Source: Phenylobacterium montanum
GTDB taxonomy: Bacteria > Pseudomonadota > Alphaproteobacteria > Caulobacterales > Caulobacteraceae
Length of the DNA: 64,000 nucleotides
Assembly: GCF_018135625.1 (NCBI RefSeq)
Contig: NZ_CP073078.1
Location: forward strand, 806,001 to 870,000
Reading direction: 5' to 3'
The translations under genes and the position numbers were made by a program. This document shows positions 37,970 through 48,329 of the stretch, piece after piece. The notes under the pieces are model-generated. The model saw nothing but the letters and a program-made list of their open reading frames with translations, was not told the origin of the DNA and ran no database searches. Numbering within the stretch: the stretch's first letter is position 1; every line of letters begins with the position of its first letter.

Positions 37970-39499
37970 TCAGCGGGCGCCGTAGACCGCCATCACGTCC
38001 CTGCGCAGGCCGGCTTGGCTGTCGGGGCGGGAATAGAACATGTGGCCGCCGGGATAGACCTTCACCTGCAGGCGGTCGGCCGCGCCCATGGTCGGGATCT
38101 GCGACACGATCATCTTGGACTCGAAATAGGGGCAGGACAGGTCGTTGTAGCCGTGGACGATCAGGGCCTTCATCTTCGGGTCGATGGCCAGGGCCTGACG
38201 CAGGTCCGAGGCGGACTCGATGCTGGTGAACCAGTTCTTCTCCCAGCGCTGGTTCACCTCCGGGTTCAGCGCCTCGTAGTGGGCGTCGAGCTTCCAGCCG
38301 ACTTCGCGCTGGACGAAGTCGACCATGGCCGAGGTGGTTGGGGCCAGGATGCCTTCCAGGATCGGGTCGCCGGTCTCCTGGTCGGGCGCCCACGGATAGG
38401 GATCGAAGGCGGTGACGTTGCTGTCGTACCAGCTGCCCAGCTTGCCCTGGTCACGATAGAGGGCGCGCAGGAAGGCGCGGCTCTCGATGCGGCCGCCCAT
38501 GTGGCGCACATCTTCGGGATTGAGCCCGGTATAGGCGGTGACCTTGGCCACGATCCGGTCCACCGCCGCCTGGTCCTGGCGGCCGCGCAGCAGGTCGGTC
38601 ATGAAATCGGTGCGGGCGTAGTTTTCCACCTCCGCCATTTGCTCGGGCGAGAGGGTCTTGCCCTGGCGCTCGTAGTTGGCGGCGGCCATGGACGGCAGGG
38701 TTTCCATCCACGACATGGGCGAGGTGTCAGGATCGGCGGCGCTGCGGCCGTCGAGGGCCGGCGAGACCATCACCACGCCGGAGACGCCGACGCCCATCGA
38801 GGTCTGCAGGTAGTGGGTGATCGCCGGGGCGCGGTAGCCGCCGTAGCTTTCGCCGACCACGTATTTCGGCGAGGCCATCCGGCCGTTCTTGCTCAGCCAG
38901 TCGTAGACGATGCGCGAGAGGTAGGCGATGTCGGTCTTGACGGTGAAGAACTTCTTGTCGGTCTCGTCGGGCTTGAGCAGCGAGCGTGAATAGCCGGTCC
39001 CGACCGGATCGATGAACACGAGGTCGGTGAAGTCGAGCCAGGTTCCGGGGTTGTCGCGCAGCACCGCGGGATCGGAGGGGCTGTCGCCCTGGGCGCCGAA
39101 CTGGATGCGCTTGGGCCCGATGGCGCCGAGGTTCAGATAGACCGAGGCTGCGCCCGGGCCGCCGTTGAAGGCGAAGGTGACAGGGCGGTTCGGATCGCGC
39201 GGGCCGTCCAGGGTGTAGGCGGTGAAGACGATTTCGGCGATCTTCTTGCCGTCGGCGTCGCGCACCGGCAGCGAGCCGACCGTGGCCGTGTAGTTCAAGG
39301 TCTTGCCGGCGACGTGGGTCACCTGCTTGACGCTGGCGTCAGCGGGGAAGGCCGGCAGGTCGGGCTTGTCTGCGTCCTTCTTGTCCGCCGCCTCAGGCTT
39401 GGGCGCTTCGGCGGCGATCGCGGGGGCGGCGAAGGCGAGCACGGAGGCCGAAGCCAGCGCGATCCAGGCGGAACGGCCAAATTGTTGCGATCGAGACAT
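37970..39499 (-). CDS. exported serine carboxypeptidase, peptidase S10 family
   Basis: 509 residues, signal peptide near residues 10-30 (SAWIALASASVLAFAAPAIA), then a charged low-complexity linker. Peptidase S10 marks: FAFNGGPGAASVYLNLGAIG (oxyanion hole), FIDPVGTGYSR, nucleophile Ser in YVVGESYGGYRAPAITHY, Asp in IVHGYNDLSCPYFE and His in YPGGHMFYS. Probably removes C-terminal residues in the periplasm. Convergent with nothing; it is followed leftwards by an AT-rich gap. Confidence 0.9.
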   Translation of the reverse strand: MSRSQQFGRSAWIALASASVLAFAAPAIAAEAPKPEAADKKDADKPDLPAFPADASVKQVTHVAGKTLNYTATVGSLPVRDADGKKIAEIVFTAYTLDGPRDPNRPVTFAFNGGPGAASVYLNLGAIGPKRIQFGAQGDSPSDPAVLRDNPGTWLDFTDLVFIDPVGTGYSRSLLKPDETDKKFFTVKTDIAYLSRIVYDWLSKNGRMASPKYVVGESYGGYRAPAITHYLQTSMGVGVSGVVMVSPALDGRSAADPDTSPMSWMETLPSMAAANYERQGKTLSPEQMAEVENYARTDFMTDLLRGRQDQAAVDRIVAKVTAYTGLNPEDVRHMGGRIESRAFLRALYRDQGKLGSWYDSNVTAFDPYPWAPDQETGDPILEGILAPTTSAMVDFVQREVGWKLDAHYEALNPEVNQRWEKNWFTSIESASDLRQALAIDPKMKALIVHGYNDLSCPYFESKMIVSQIPTMGAADRLQVKVYPGGHMFYSRPDSQAGLRRDVMAVYGAR

Positions 39500-39563
39500 G
39501 CGATTCCCCCGGGTTCGACGCTATTTCCTGCCCTATGCCATCAAACTTGGCCGGAAACAGGGC

Positions 39564-40013
39564 TTATCCCTTCTCCCGCATCAGCCGCCCCTGTTCGCGC
39601 TTCCAGTCGCGGTCGGCCTCGGTTTCGCGCTTGTCGTGCAGCTTCTTGCCCTTGGCCAGGGCCAGCTCCAGCTTCACCCGGCCCTTGTCGTTAAAATAGA
39701 GCCTGGTCGGGATCAGGGTGCGCCCTTCCCGCTGGACGGCGCCCAGCAGGCGGTCGATCTCCTTGCGGTGAAGCAGCAGTTTCCGCGGCCGCCGTGGCTC
39801 GTGGTTGAACCGGTTGGCCGGGCCGTATTCGGGGATATAGGCGTTGACCAGGACGATCTCGTTCCCCTCGGTCGCGGCATAGGACTCGGCGATGTTGGCC
39901 CGCCCCTCGCGCAGGGCCTTGACCTCGGTGCCGGTCAGCGACAGGCCGGCCTCGAAGGTCTGGTCCAGGAAATAGTCGAACCGCGCCCGCCGGTTCTCGG
40001 CGATCAGCTTCAT
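39564..40013 (-). CDS. smpB: SsrA-binding protein SmpB
   Basis: 149 residues starting [20 protein letters not shown]; contains [40 protein letters not shown] and the C-terminal [20 protein letters not shown] tail, all typical. Partner of tmRNA in ribosome rescue. ATG 40013 overlaps the dapA stop (ATGA), so the frame open further upstream (inside dapA) is not used. No ssrA gene is seen in the window. In Caulobacter SmpB and tmRNA are tied to cell-cycle timing. Confidence 0.96.
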   Translation of the reverse strand: MKLIAENRRARFDYFLDQTFEAGLSLTGTEVKALREGRANIAESYAATEGNEIVLVNAYIPEYGPANRFNHEPRRPRKLLLHRKEIDRLLGAVQREGRTLIPTRLYFNDKGRVKLELALAKGKKLHDKRETEADRDWKREQGRLMREKG

Positions 40014-40897
40014 TCGAGCACGCCGGCCTCGGCCATGGCCTCCAGGATCGCCGGCTTGACCGCATCGCTGCAGGGCGCGATCGGCAAGCGAACCTCGTCG
40101 GTGCAGAGGCCCAGGTGCGCCAGGGCGAACTTGGTCGGCGAAGGCGAGGAATCCAGGAACAGCGCCTTGTGCAGCCGGACCAGCTTGTCCTGCCGCGCCC
40201 GGGCGGCGTCGAAGTCGCCCTGCAGGCAGGCGTTGTAGAAGTCGGCGCAGGCCTTGGGCGCCACATTGGCGGTGACCGAGATGCAGCCGTGGCCGCCATG
40301 GGCCATGTAGCCCAGGCCGGTCGGATCGTCGCCCGACAGCATCACCCAGTCCGGCCCGCACATCAGCCGCTGGAAGCTGGTGCGGGTCATATCGCCGGTG
40401 GCGTCCTTGATGCCGACGATGTTGGGCAGCCTGGAAAGCCGCTCCAGGGTCTCGTTGGTCACGTCGCTCGAGGTCCGCGAGGGCACGTTGTAGACGATGA
40501 CCGGCAGCTGGACCGCATCGTTGATCGCCGCGTAGTGGCGGTAGATGCCCTCCTGGCTCGGCCGATTGTAATAGGGCGTCACCACCAGAGCCGCATCGGC
40601 GCCGACCGCCTTGGCGTGGCCCACGAGCTCGATCGCCTCATGGGTCGAGTTGGAGCCCGCGCCGGCGATCACGGGCACACGGCCGCGCGCGGTTTGGACG
40701 CATAGTTCGACGACTCGTCTATGCTCATCATGGCTGAGAGTCGCGGTCTCGCCGGTGGTGCCCACCGGCACCAGGCCGTGGACCCCTCCAGCGATCTGCC
40801 GTTCGACCAGGGCGACGAAGGCTTTCTCGTCCAGCTGGCCGTCACGAAAGGGCGTGATCAAGGCGGGGAAGACGCCCCGGAAGAGAGGAAGGGTCAT
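40010..40897 (-). CDS. dapA: 4-hydroxy-tetrahydrodipicolinate synthase
   Basis: Condenses pyruvate with aspartate semialdehyde in lysine and diaminopimelate synthesis. 295-residue TIM barrel: [59 protein letters not shown] (catalytic Tyr), [18 protein letters not shown] (Schiff-base Lys). Usual length. The gene is divergent from the lytic transglycosylase, so diaminopimelate supply and peptidoglycan turnover share a 118-bp promoter region. Confidence 0.95.
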   Translation of the reverse strand: MTLPLFRGVFPALITPFRDGQLDEKAFVALVERQIAGGVHGLVPVGTTGETATLSHDEHRRVVELCVQTARGRVPVIAGAGSNSTHEAIELVGHAKAVGADAALVVTPYYNRPSQEGIYRHYAAINDAVQLPVIVYNVPSRTSSDVTNETLERLSRLPNIVGIKDATGDMTRTSFQRLMCGPDWVMLSGDDPTGLGYMAHGGHGCISVTANVAPKACADFYNACLQGDFDAARARQDKLVRLHKALFLDSSPSPTKFALAHLGLCTDEVRLPIAPCSDAVKPAILEAMAEAGVLE

Positions 40898-41015
40898 GAT
40901 TTACGCAAATTGCCGTGAGAGGGAGGCGACCGTGCTTGCGGCCGTTTTCGCCGCGGACAATATGGCCCCGGGCCCCGTCGCTGCAACCGCCCAGTCGGGC
41001 GGAATTTCGGAGTAG

Positions 41016-43156
41016 ATGATTTTGTCGGTGTCCCTGCTTCGCGCCCTTTCCGCGCTGGCGATGATCGGGCTCTTGGAAACCTCCGCCAACGCCCAGATTT
41101 CCGGCGCGCCCGCGACCGCTCCTGAAGAAGACGCCCAGACCCAGCTTCAATTCCCGCTGATCGCCCAGGCCTCGCCCTTGAGCGAATCGGACCGCAGCGC
41201 GCTCTTGACCGCCCTGCATGCGGCCAGGCGGGGAGAAGGCGCCGCGGCCCAGACGGCCATGGCCTCGATCAGCGACCCGGTGGCGCGCAAGCTGGCCCTG
41301 TGGGCCACCATCGACGCCACGGGCGAGCAGCTCTCTTTCCTGCAGCTCGACCAGGCGCGCCGCGACCTCGCCGGCTGGCCCCGGGCCCAGCGGCGCCAGC
41401 AGGCGGCGGAAAAGGTTCTGGAGACTTCCGGCCAGGGGCCTGCGGCCACCATCGCCTGGTTCGGCGGCTCCGAGCCGGTCTCGGCCATGGGCGCCATGGC
41501 CCTGGCCACGGCCTATCAGCAACTCAACCGCCAGGCCGACGCCGAGGCGCTGATCCGGCGCTGGTGGCGCAACCACGAGCTGGACCTGGAAACCCAGCAC
41601 CAGATGTACAACCGCTTCGGCGCCATGCTGACGGTCGACGACCACATCAAGCGCGCCGACACCCTGCTCTACGGCCCGCAGGGCCAGTCCCTGCGCGACA
41701 TGCTGCCGTTGCTTCCGCCCGACCAGAAGGCCCTGGCCGAGGCGCGCATGGCTCTGCGTGAGGACAGCTATCGCGCCCCCGGCCTGGTCGCGGCCCTGCC
41801 GGCCTCGGTGGCCGATGATCCCGGCCTGGCCATCGAGCGCGCCCGCTACCTGCACAACCGCGGCCTGGACATGGAAGCCCTGCCGCTGGTGGCCCACTTC
41901 CCCACCGACGCGCCCAATGACGACGCCGCCAGCCGCAACTGGACCGTCCGCCGGCAGATGATCAACGCGGCCCTGAAGATCGGCGACTACAAGACCGCCT
42001 ATGCCGCCGCCGCCCACACGGGCCTGGCCAACGGCGAGGACTTCACCGCCGCCGAGTTCTACGCGGGCTGGATCGCCCTGGCCAAGCTGCACGACCCAGT
42101 CACGGCCGACCAGTATTTCGGCGAGATTCAAAGGGTGGGCCTGGCCCCCATCACCCAATCGCGCGCCCTCTACTGGCGCGGCCGGGCGGCCCAGGCTATG
42201 GGCGAGGACGAGGTCGCCGCCGCCTTCTTCCAGGCCGGCGCCCAGTACACCACCACCTTCTACGGCCAGCTGGCGGCCGAGCGGGCCGGCCAGACCGAGC
42301 TGGTGCTGGGCCACGACCCCAACCCCACCCCCGCCGACCGCGCCCGCTTCGACGGCCGCGAGCTGATCCGGGCCACGCGCATGCTGGGCGACCTGGACGA
42401 GCGCGACCTGTTCCGCACCTTCGTCCTGTCGGTGGACGAGACCCTGCCCGGCGGGGCCGAGAGCGCGCTGCTCATCGACCTCGCCCGTTCCTATGGCGAC
42501 CAGGACCTGGCGATGAAGGTGGTGCGTAAGGCGGCGCACAACGGCCATGTGCTGCCTGAGCGCGGCTATCCGGTGCGCATGGCCCCCAGCGGCGGCGAGG
42601 CGCCCGAGCCGGCGATCGTGTTCGGCATCACCCGCCAGGAGAGCGGCTTCGACCCGCACGTGCGCTCCGGCGTCGGGGCGCGGGGCATGATGCAGCTGAT
42701 GCCCGAGACCGCCCACGCCGTGGCCCGCCGCATCGGCGAGCCCTATTCGCCGAGCCGGCTGGACGAGGCCGACTACAACATGCGCCTGGGCGCAGCCTAT
42801 CTGGGCCACATGATCAACGACTTCTCCGGCTCCTACGTGCTGGCGGCGGCGGCCTACAACGCCGGGCCGGGCAGGCCGGCGGAGTGGGTCACCTATTGCG
42901 GCGACCCGCGCACCTCGAGCGTCGACCCGGTGGATTTCGTCGAGTGCATCCCCTTCTCCGAGACCCGCAACTACGTCATGCGGGTGCTGGAGGCGACGGA
43001 GGTCTATCGCGCGCGGATGAACAGCGGCATCGCGCCCCTGACCCTGTCGGCGGACCTGAAGCGCGGCGGCTACACCACCTATGCCCAGAGCCTGAGCCCG
43101 GCGACCACCACATCATCGTCCGCCGAGACCCTGATCCCGTCCTCGACCACCAACCG

Positions 43157-43160
<4 letters not shown>
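41016..43160 (+). CDS. soluble lytic murein transglycosylase
   Basis: 714 residues. Signal peptide MILSVSLLRALSALAMIGLL to ANA; a long alpha-helical superhelix with tetratricopeptide-like repeats (about residues 60-480); then an SLT domain with catalytic Glu in FGITRQESGFDPHVRSGVGA, GMMQLMPETAHAVARRIGEP and AAAAYNAGPGRPAEW. Similar in plan to E. coli Slt70. GGAG lies just upstream of ATG 41016. It ends with a Ser/Thr-rich tail and overlaps the convergent ABC ATPase gene by 4 bp. Confidence 0.93.
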
Positions 43161-43923
<763 letters not shown>

Positions 43924-43927
<4 letters not shown>

Positions 43928-44910
43928 CCGCGCCAGCTCCGCGCCGCGCGCCAGGCGATGGCGGCGAACAGGGGGGCGCCGAACAGGGCCGTGACGACGC
44001 CCAGCCTAAGCTCAACCTCGGTCGGCAGGATTCGGGCCACCAAGTCCGCGCCGACCAACAGCATGGCTCCGGCCAGGGCGGAGGGCGCCAGGATCGCGGC
44101 CGGGTCGTTGCGCGCGCCGCCGCGGACCAGGTGCGGCGCGGCGAGGCCGACAAAGCCGATCACGCCCGAGATCGCCACCGCCGCTCCGGTCAGCAGCGCT
44201 GCGCCGGCGACGGCTGCGGCTCTTAAGCGCGCCATGGGCAGGCCGGACAGGGCCGCGGTCTCCTCGCCGAGGGTCATCATCAGAAGGCCGGGCCGGGCGT
44301 AGAGGCAAAGGCCGAGGCCCGCCAGCATGGCCGGCGCGGCCCACAGGGCGTCGGACCAGTCGCGATTGGCCACCGAGCCCATCAGCCAGGCCATCACCTC
44401 GGCCGTGGTCACCGGCGAAGGCGAGAAGTTGAACACCAGCGCGGTCAGGGCGCCGCCGAAGGCCGAGAGCGCCACGCCCATCAGGATCAGGGTCTCGGGC
44501 TCGCGGAAGCGCGCCGCGGCCAGCACCACCAGCCCCCCCGCCGCCAGGGCCCCGCCCAGCGCTGCGAACTGCACCGCGCCCGGCAGGGCCGAGAGGCCGA
44601 AGGCGATGGCCGTGGCCGCGCCGAGCCCGCCGCCAGCGGAGACGCCGAGCACGCCGGGCTCGGCCAGGGGGTTGCGGAGCAGGCCCTGCATCACTGCGCC
44701 CGAGAGGCCGAGCGCGGCGCCGACCAGGGCGGCGACACAGACCCGCGGCGCGCGCAGACTCCAAAGAATCTCGGCCGCGGGCGAGCCGGGACGGGTCAGG
44801 GCGTCACGATACTGGGCGGCGCTGAGCGCGGTTTCGCCCAGGGTGACCGCCAAGCCGGCCACCACCAGCAGACCGAGGGCGAGCAGGACGGTCTGGCGGG
44901 TCGGCCTCAT
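43924..44910 (-). CDS. ABC transporter permease, FecCD/BtuC family
   Basis: 328 residues, about ten membrane segments. Marks: LWSLRAPRVCVAALVGAALG, SGAVMQGLLRNPLAEPGVLG, VSAGGGLGAATAIAFGLSAL, and GVIGFVGLAAPHLVRGGARN (the cytoplasmic loop contacting the ATPase). Start at ATG 44910 overlaps the binding-protein stop as ATGA; the open frame running further upstream to 45618 is antisense-like noise. Middle gene of the three-gene importer. Confidence 0.92.
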
Positions 44911-45761
44911 CGCGGCGCCCGCTGCGCCAGGGCTTCGACCCCGTCGCCGATGAACCAGGCGGGGCAGCCGAGAATGCTGCCCGGCAGGCTGGCGGCGGTG
45001 CGGCCGGCGGCGAGCTTGCGCAGCACGCTCTGCCGGCCCGGCCCCCAGGCGGCGGAGCGCGCAGCAGGTCCGTCGAAGAAGCCCAGCACCATGCGGTCGG
45101 GCGGGTTCAGCACCAGCTTTTCCGTGGGCGCCGCGGCATAGCCGGGGGCGGCGGCGCCCGTCAGGCCCGCGCCGGCGAGCATGGCGTCGATCAGGGTTCC
45201 CTTGCCGGCGGTGAAGCCGCCAGGGGTGAGGTAGAAGCCGCTGCGGCCGCCCCAGGTCCCCCGCCCCGCCTTCAGCTGGGCGTCCAGGCGCGCGATCAGA
45301 GCCTCGCCCCGCGGCGCCTGGCCCAGCGCCGTCGCCACGCGCCGGAGGTTGGCGCGTACGCCGTCGAAGCCCTCCGCCTCCTCGATGCGTACGACCTTGA
45401 CCCGACGCTTGGCCAGGACCGCGTCCAGCCGGGCGTCGCCGCCCCAGTAGCGCACGACGAGATCGGGCAGGGCCGCCAGGACGGACTCGGCCGTCGCGCG
45501 ACGCCGCGGCAAACCGGCGGCCCGGGCCCTGAGATAAGAATCCGCGTCCCCGACGCGCGGCGAGACGCCGACGATCGAGCTGCGCGGCGCAAGCGCGATC
45601 ACATACTGATCGGCGCACTGGTCGAGCGAAAATACACGCGGCGTCAACGCCCGCGCCGGACTGCTCAAGCTAACAACGATCAGGCCAAGCGCCGCCAGAC
45701 CGCCCAGGGCGGGACGAGAAAAAGTGCGAAGCGGTTTTTCGCCCGCGTCCCGCTCAACCAT
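44907..45761 (-). CDS. ABC transporter periplasmic binding protein, BtuF/FecB type
   Basis: 284 residues from ATG 45761. After 17 charged residues comes a hydrophobic signal segment (ALGGLAALGLIVVSLSSPAR), then FSLDQCADQYVIALAPRSSI, VGVSPRV and VVRIEEAEGFDGVRANLRRV, as in class III binding proteins for cobalamin, haem or ferric siderophores. The first 17 codons lie within a dispersed palindromic repeat (45711-45752), so the N terminus is repeat-derived; a GTG at 45776 is also in frame. Ligand not predictable; no TonB receptor is nearby. Confidence 0.85.
   Translation of the reverse strand: MVERDAGEKPLRTFSRPALGGLAALGLIVVSLSSPARALTPRVFSLDQCADQYVIALAPRSSIVGVSPRVGDADSYLRARAAGLPRRRATAESVLAALPDLVVRYWGGDARLDAVLAKRRVKVVRIEEAEGFDGVRANLRRVATALGQAPRGEALIARLDAQLKAGRGTWGGRSGFYLTPGGFTAGKGTLIDAMLAGAGLTGAAAPGYAAAPTEKLVLNPPDRMVLGFFDGPAARSAAWGPGRQSVLRKLAAGRTAASLPGSILGCPAWFIGDGVEALAQRAPR
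45711..45752. repeat. palindromic repeat, family B hairpin module (inside ABC binding-protein gene)
   Basis: Outer arms GGGACG (45711-45716) and CGTCCC (45746-45751), inner arms GCGAA and TTCGC around a T-rich loop. The core AAAGTGCGAAGCGGTTTT is shared, on the opposite strand, with 50562-50612. It covers the first codons of the binding-protein gene. Confidence 0.65.
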
Positions 45762-45770
45762 TTCAGACTC

Positions 45771-45815
45771 GATCACGTCGATTTCGGATCACGTCGATCC
45801 GAAATCGACGTGATC
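45771..45815. repeat. perfect 20-bp inverted repeat, family B module
   Basis: Arms at 45771-45790 (starts GATCACGTCG, ends TTCGGATC) and 45796-45815 are exact reverse complements around a 5-bp spacer. The plan GATCACG...GGATC-N5-GATCC...CGTGATC recurs at 50500-50548. Sits between the TetR gene and the binding-protein gene; could form a cruciform or RNA hairpin. Confidence 0.75.
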
Positions 45816-45831
45816 AGGCGGGCGCATGGCG

Positions 45832-46503
45832 TCAGCGGGTCAGGAGGCCGTCGAAGATGCCGTCCAGCATCGTCGACATCAGGACCTCGTTGTCCTCCCA
45901 GGCCAGCTGCGTGCGGGTGATGCGCAGGGCCACCAGGCCGTGGCAGGCGCTCCAGAGCACGTGGGCGGCGATGTCGCTCTTGCCGACCCCGAGCCGACCG
46001 TCCGCCTCGATTTCGGCCACGGCGCCGTGGAAGGCCTCGTAGCAGCGCGCCGAGATGTCGGTCAGCCGCTCGTTCTGCGGGCCGCCCTCCTCGTCCGACT
46101 TCGCCAGATAGACCAGGCGATAGGCGTTGGGGTTCTCCAGGCCGAAGCGCATGTAGGCGGCCAGCATCAGCCGCACCTTGGTCACCGCGTCCAGCGGCCG
46201 GCCGGCGATCTCGGTGTTGCTGGCCAACAGCTGGCCGACCATGGTCTCGGCGATCTCGAGAAGGATCTCGTCCTTGTCGCGGAAGTGCATGTAGAGGGCG
46301 GTCGAAGACACCCCGACCTCGTCGGCGATCTTGCGGATGGTCGCGCCCTGATAGCCATCGCGCACGAAGATGGTCTCGGCCGCGCGCAAGATCTCCGCCC
46401 GGCGCAGGTGGCCGTCCCCCTTGGCCTTGCGGGCGGACTTGACGGGCTGAACGGCGGTGAGCGTCACGATCGGCGGGTCCCCACGAGAGTTAGTCTGATT
46501 CAC
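45832..46503 (-). CDS. TetR/AcrR family transcriptional regulator
   Basis: 223 residues. The N-terminal HTH is ATIRKIADEVGVSSTALYMH after EILRAAETIFVRDGYQG. The C-terminal part (LMLAAYMRFGLENPNAYRLV then FHGAVAEIEADGRLGVGKSD) resembles the WHG-type ligand domain. It lies on the same strand upstream of the ABC importer, with a perfect inverted repeat between them, so it could control the importer, though the repeat family membership of that sequence argues against it being the operator. Confidence 0.9.
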   Translation of the reverse strand: MNQTNSRGDPPIVTLTAVQPVKSARKAKGDGHLRRAEILRAAETIFVRDGYQGATIRKIADEVGVSSTALYMHFRDKDEILLEIAETMVGQLLASNTEIAGRPLDAVTKVRLMLAAYMRFGLENPNAYRLVYLAKSDEEGGPQNERLTDISARCYEAFHGAVAEIEADGRLGVGKSDIAAHVLWSACHGLVALRITRTQLAWEDNEVLMSTMLDGIFDGLLTR

Positions 46504-46606
46504 ATAGCGAAAATCCCACTGTTACCGCAAGGGAACTCCGTTTCAAGCGCAGTCAACGAACGGGCGATACTGGACGGGCCGGCCTTTCGCCGCGTAATCG
46601 GGGGCG

Positions 46607-47524
46607 ATGAAGCTTGCTGATCCCGAAATCGCCCCCGCGCCCATCGTGATGCGCACCACCGGCTGGCGCGACTATGGCCTGGTCGACAGCGGTGGCGGGC
46701 GCAAACTGGAACGCTACGGCCCCTACAGGGTGGTGCGGCCGGAACCCCAATGCCTGTGGGCGCCGCGGCTCAGCCAAGGTGAATGGGACGCCGCCGACGC
46801 GGTGTTCGACCCGGCCGACGAGGACGAGGCCGGGCGCTGGCGCTTCAAGGCCCAGCCCAAGGACACCTGGCCGCTGGCCTGGCGGGAGATCCGCTTCAAG
46901 GGCCGCTTCACCGCCTTCCGCCACCTGGCCTTCTTTCCCGAGCAGGCGGCCAACTGGGAGTGGCTGGACGGCGCGGTCCGGGCGGGGCCGGGCAAGGTGT
47001 TGAACCTGTTCGGCTATACCGGCGTCGCCAGCCTGGTGATGGCTGCCGCCGGGGCGCAGGTGACCCATGTGGACGCCTCGAAGAAGGCGATCGGCTGGGC
47101 GCGGGAGAACGCCGAACTGTCAGGCCTGGCCGACCGGCCGATCCGCTGGATCTGCGAGGACGCCCGCCGCTATGTACAGCGCGAGGTGCGGCGCGGGGCG
47201 CAGTACGACGGCATCGTCCTGGACCCGCCGAAATACGGCCGCGGCCCCGGGGGCGAGGTCTGGCGGCTGTTCGAGGACCTGCCGGGCCTCCTGGCCGACT
47301 GCGTGCAGCTGCTCTCGCCGGATGCGTCCTTCCTCTTGCTGAACGGCTATGCCGAACGGATCTCCGGCCTGTCCCTGGCTGGGCTCACGGCCGAGGCCAT
47401 GGCCGGACGTGGCGGGCGGATCGACTGGGGCGAATTGGCCCTGATGGAGGAGGTCCGCAATCCCTCCCAGGCGGCGCGGGGCGTGGGCCTGTCCTTCTTC
47501 GCCCGCTGGAGCCGCGAGCCATGA
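46607..47524 (+). CDS. RlmI/RlmK-like class I SAM-dependent RNA methyltransferase
   Basis: 305 residues. N-terminal part GRKLERYGPYRVVRPEPQCL, then VLNLFGYTGVASLVMAAAGA (SAM motif I), VTHVDASKKAIGWARENAEL and the catalytic-pocket motif YDGIVLDPPKYGRGPGGEVW. These match the Methyltrans_SAM family that modifies 23S rRNA cytosines, but no PUA domain precedes it, so the exact target is open. ATG 46607 follows GGGGGCG. Overlaps the TrmH-family gene by 4 bp (ATGA). Confidence 0.85.
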   Translation: MKLADPEIAPAPIVMRTTGWRDYGLVDSGGGRKLERYGPYRVVRPEPQCLWAPRLSQGEWDAADAVFDPADEDEAGRWRFKAQPKDTWPLAWREIRFKGRFTAFRHLAFFPEQAANWEWLDGAVRAGPGKVLNLFGYTGVASLVMAAAGAQVTHVDASKKAIGWARENAELSGLADRPIRWICEDARRYVQREVRRGAQYDGIVLDPPKYGRGPGGEVWRLFEDLPGLLADCVQLLSPDASFLLLNGYAERISGLSLAGLTAEAMAGRGGRIDWGELALMEEVRNPSQAARGVGLSFFARWSREP

Positions 47525-48312
47525 GCGCGCGCCAAGTCACCTCCCTGACCAACCCCACGGTCAAGGCTGTGCGCGCCCTGCATATGCGCAAGGAGCGCGA
47601 GGAATCGGGCCTGTTCCTGGCCGAGGGGCTGAAGCTGGTCGGCGAGGCGGTCGACCAGGGGCGCACACCGCGCATCCTGCTCTATGGCCCGGAGGCGGCC
47701 GGCATGCCGGTGCTGCGGCGCGTGGCCGAGGCCACCGAAAAGGCCGGCGGCGACGTGGTCGAGGTCAATCGCGAGATCCTGGAAAAGGTTTCCCGCCGCG
47801 ATAACCCCCAGACGGTGATCGCGGTGTTTCCGCAGCTGTTCCATGACCTCATGGCGCTGAAGCCGAAGGCGGCGCGGTGCTGGGTGGCGCTGCAGGCGGT
47901 GCGCGATCCGGGCAATCTGGGCACCATCGTGCGCACGGCCGACGCCGCGGGCTGCGGCGGGGTGATCCTGGTCGGCGACTGCTGCGATCCCTATTCGGTG
48001 GAGGCGGTGCGGGCGACCATGGGCTCGATCTTCGCCGTGCCGCTGTACAAGGCGACCGTTGCCGAGTTCCTGGCCTGGCGCGCGCATTGGCCGGGCTCGG
48101 TGGTGGGCACGCTTCTGACCGCCACGATCGACCATCGCCAGGCCCGCTACGAGGACCCGACCCTGATCCTGATGGGCAATGAGCAAGCCGGCCTGCCGCC
48201 CGAGCTGGCGGCGGCCTGCGACGTCAACGTCAAGATCCCCATGCGCGGCCGCGCCGACAGCCTGAACCTGTCGGTGGCCACCGGCATCATGATCTACGCG
48301 GCGACGCCGTAG
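47521..48312 (+). CDS. TrmH (SpoU) family RNA 2'-O-methyltransferase
   Basis: 263 residues: N-terminal substrate-binding domain (RKEREESGLFLAEGLKLVGE) and a knotted SPOUT domain with motifs 1-3: ALQAVRDPGNLGTIVRTADA, LILMGNEQAGLPPEL and RADSLNLSVATGIMIYAA. Catalytic Arg and Asn present. Likely methylates the ribose of an rRNA or tRNA nucleotide. Start ATG 47521 overlaps the previous methyltransferase stop, so two RNA-modifying enzymes are made from one message. Confidence 0.92.
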   Translation: MSARQVTSLTNPTVKAVRALHMRKEREESGLFLAEGLKLVGEAVDQGRTPRILLYGPEAAGMPVLRRVAEATEKAGGDVVEVNREILEKVSRRDNPQTVIAVFPQLFHDLMALKPKAARCWVALQAVRDPGNLGTIVRTADAAGCGGVILVGDCCDPYSVEAVRATMGSIFAVPLYKATVAEFLAWRAHWPGSVVGTLLTATIDHRQARYEDPTLILMGNEQAGLPPELAAACDVNVKIPMRGRADSLNLSVATGIMIYAATP

Positions 48313-48329
48313 GGCGGCTTCGCCCAACC

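Noticed and set aside
40842-42809. 655-residue open frame on the minus strand
   Set aside because: It is antisense to the lytic transglycosylase, whose motifs and signal peptide are clear. Long antisense frames are expected at this GC content.
44911-45618. N-terminal extension of the ABC permease frame
   Set aside because: Overlaps the binding-protein gene in another frame and has low-complexity Arg/Gly content; the ATGA overlap start is clear.
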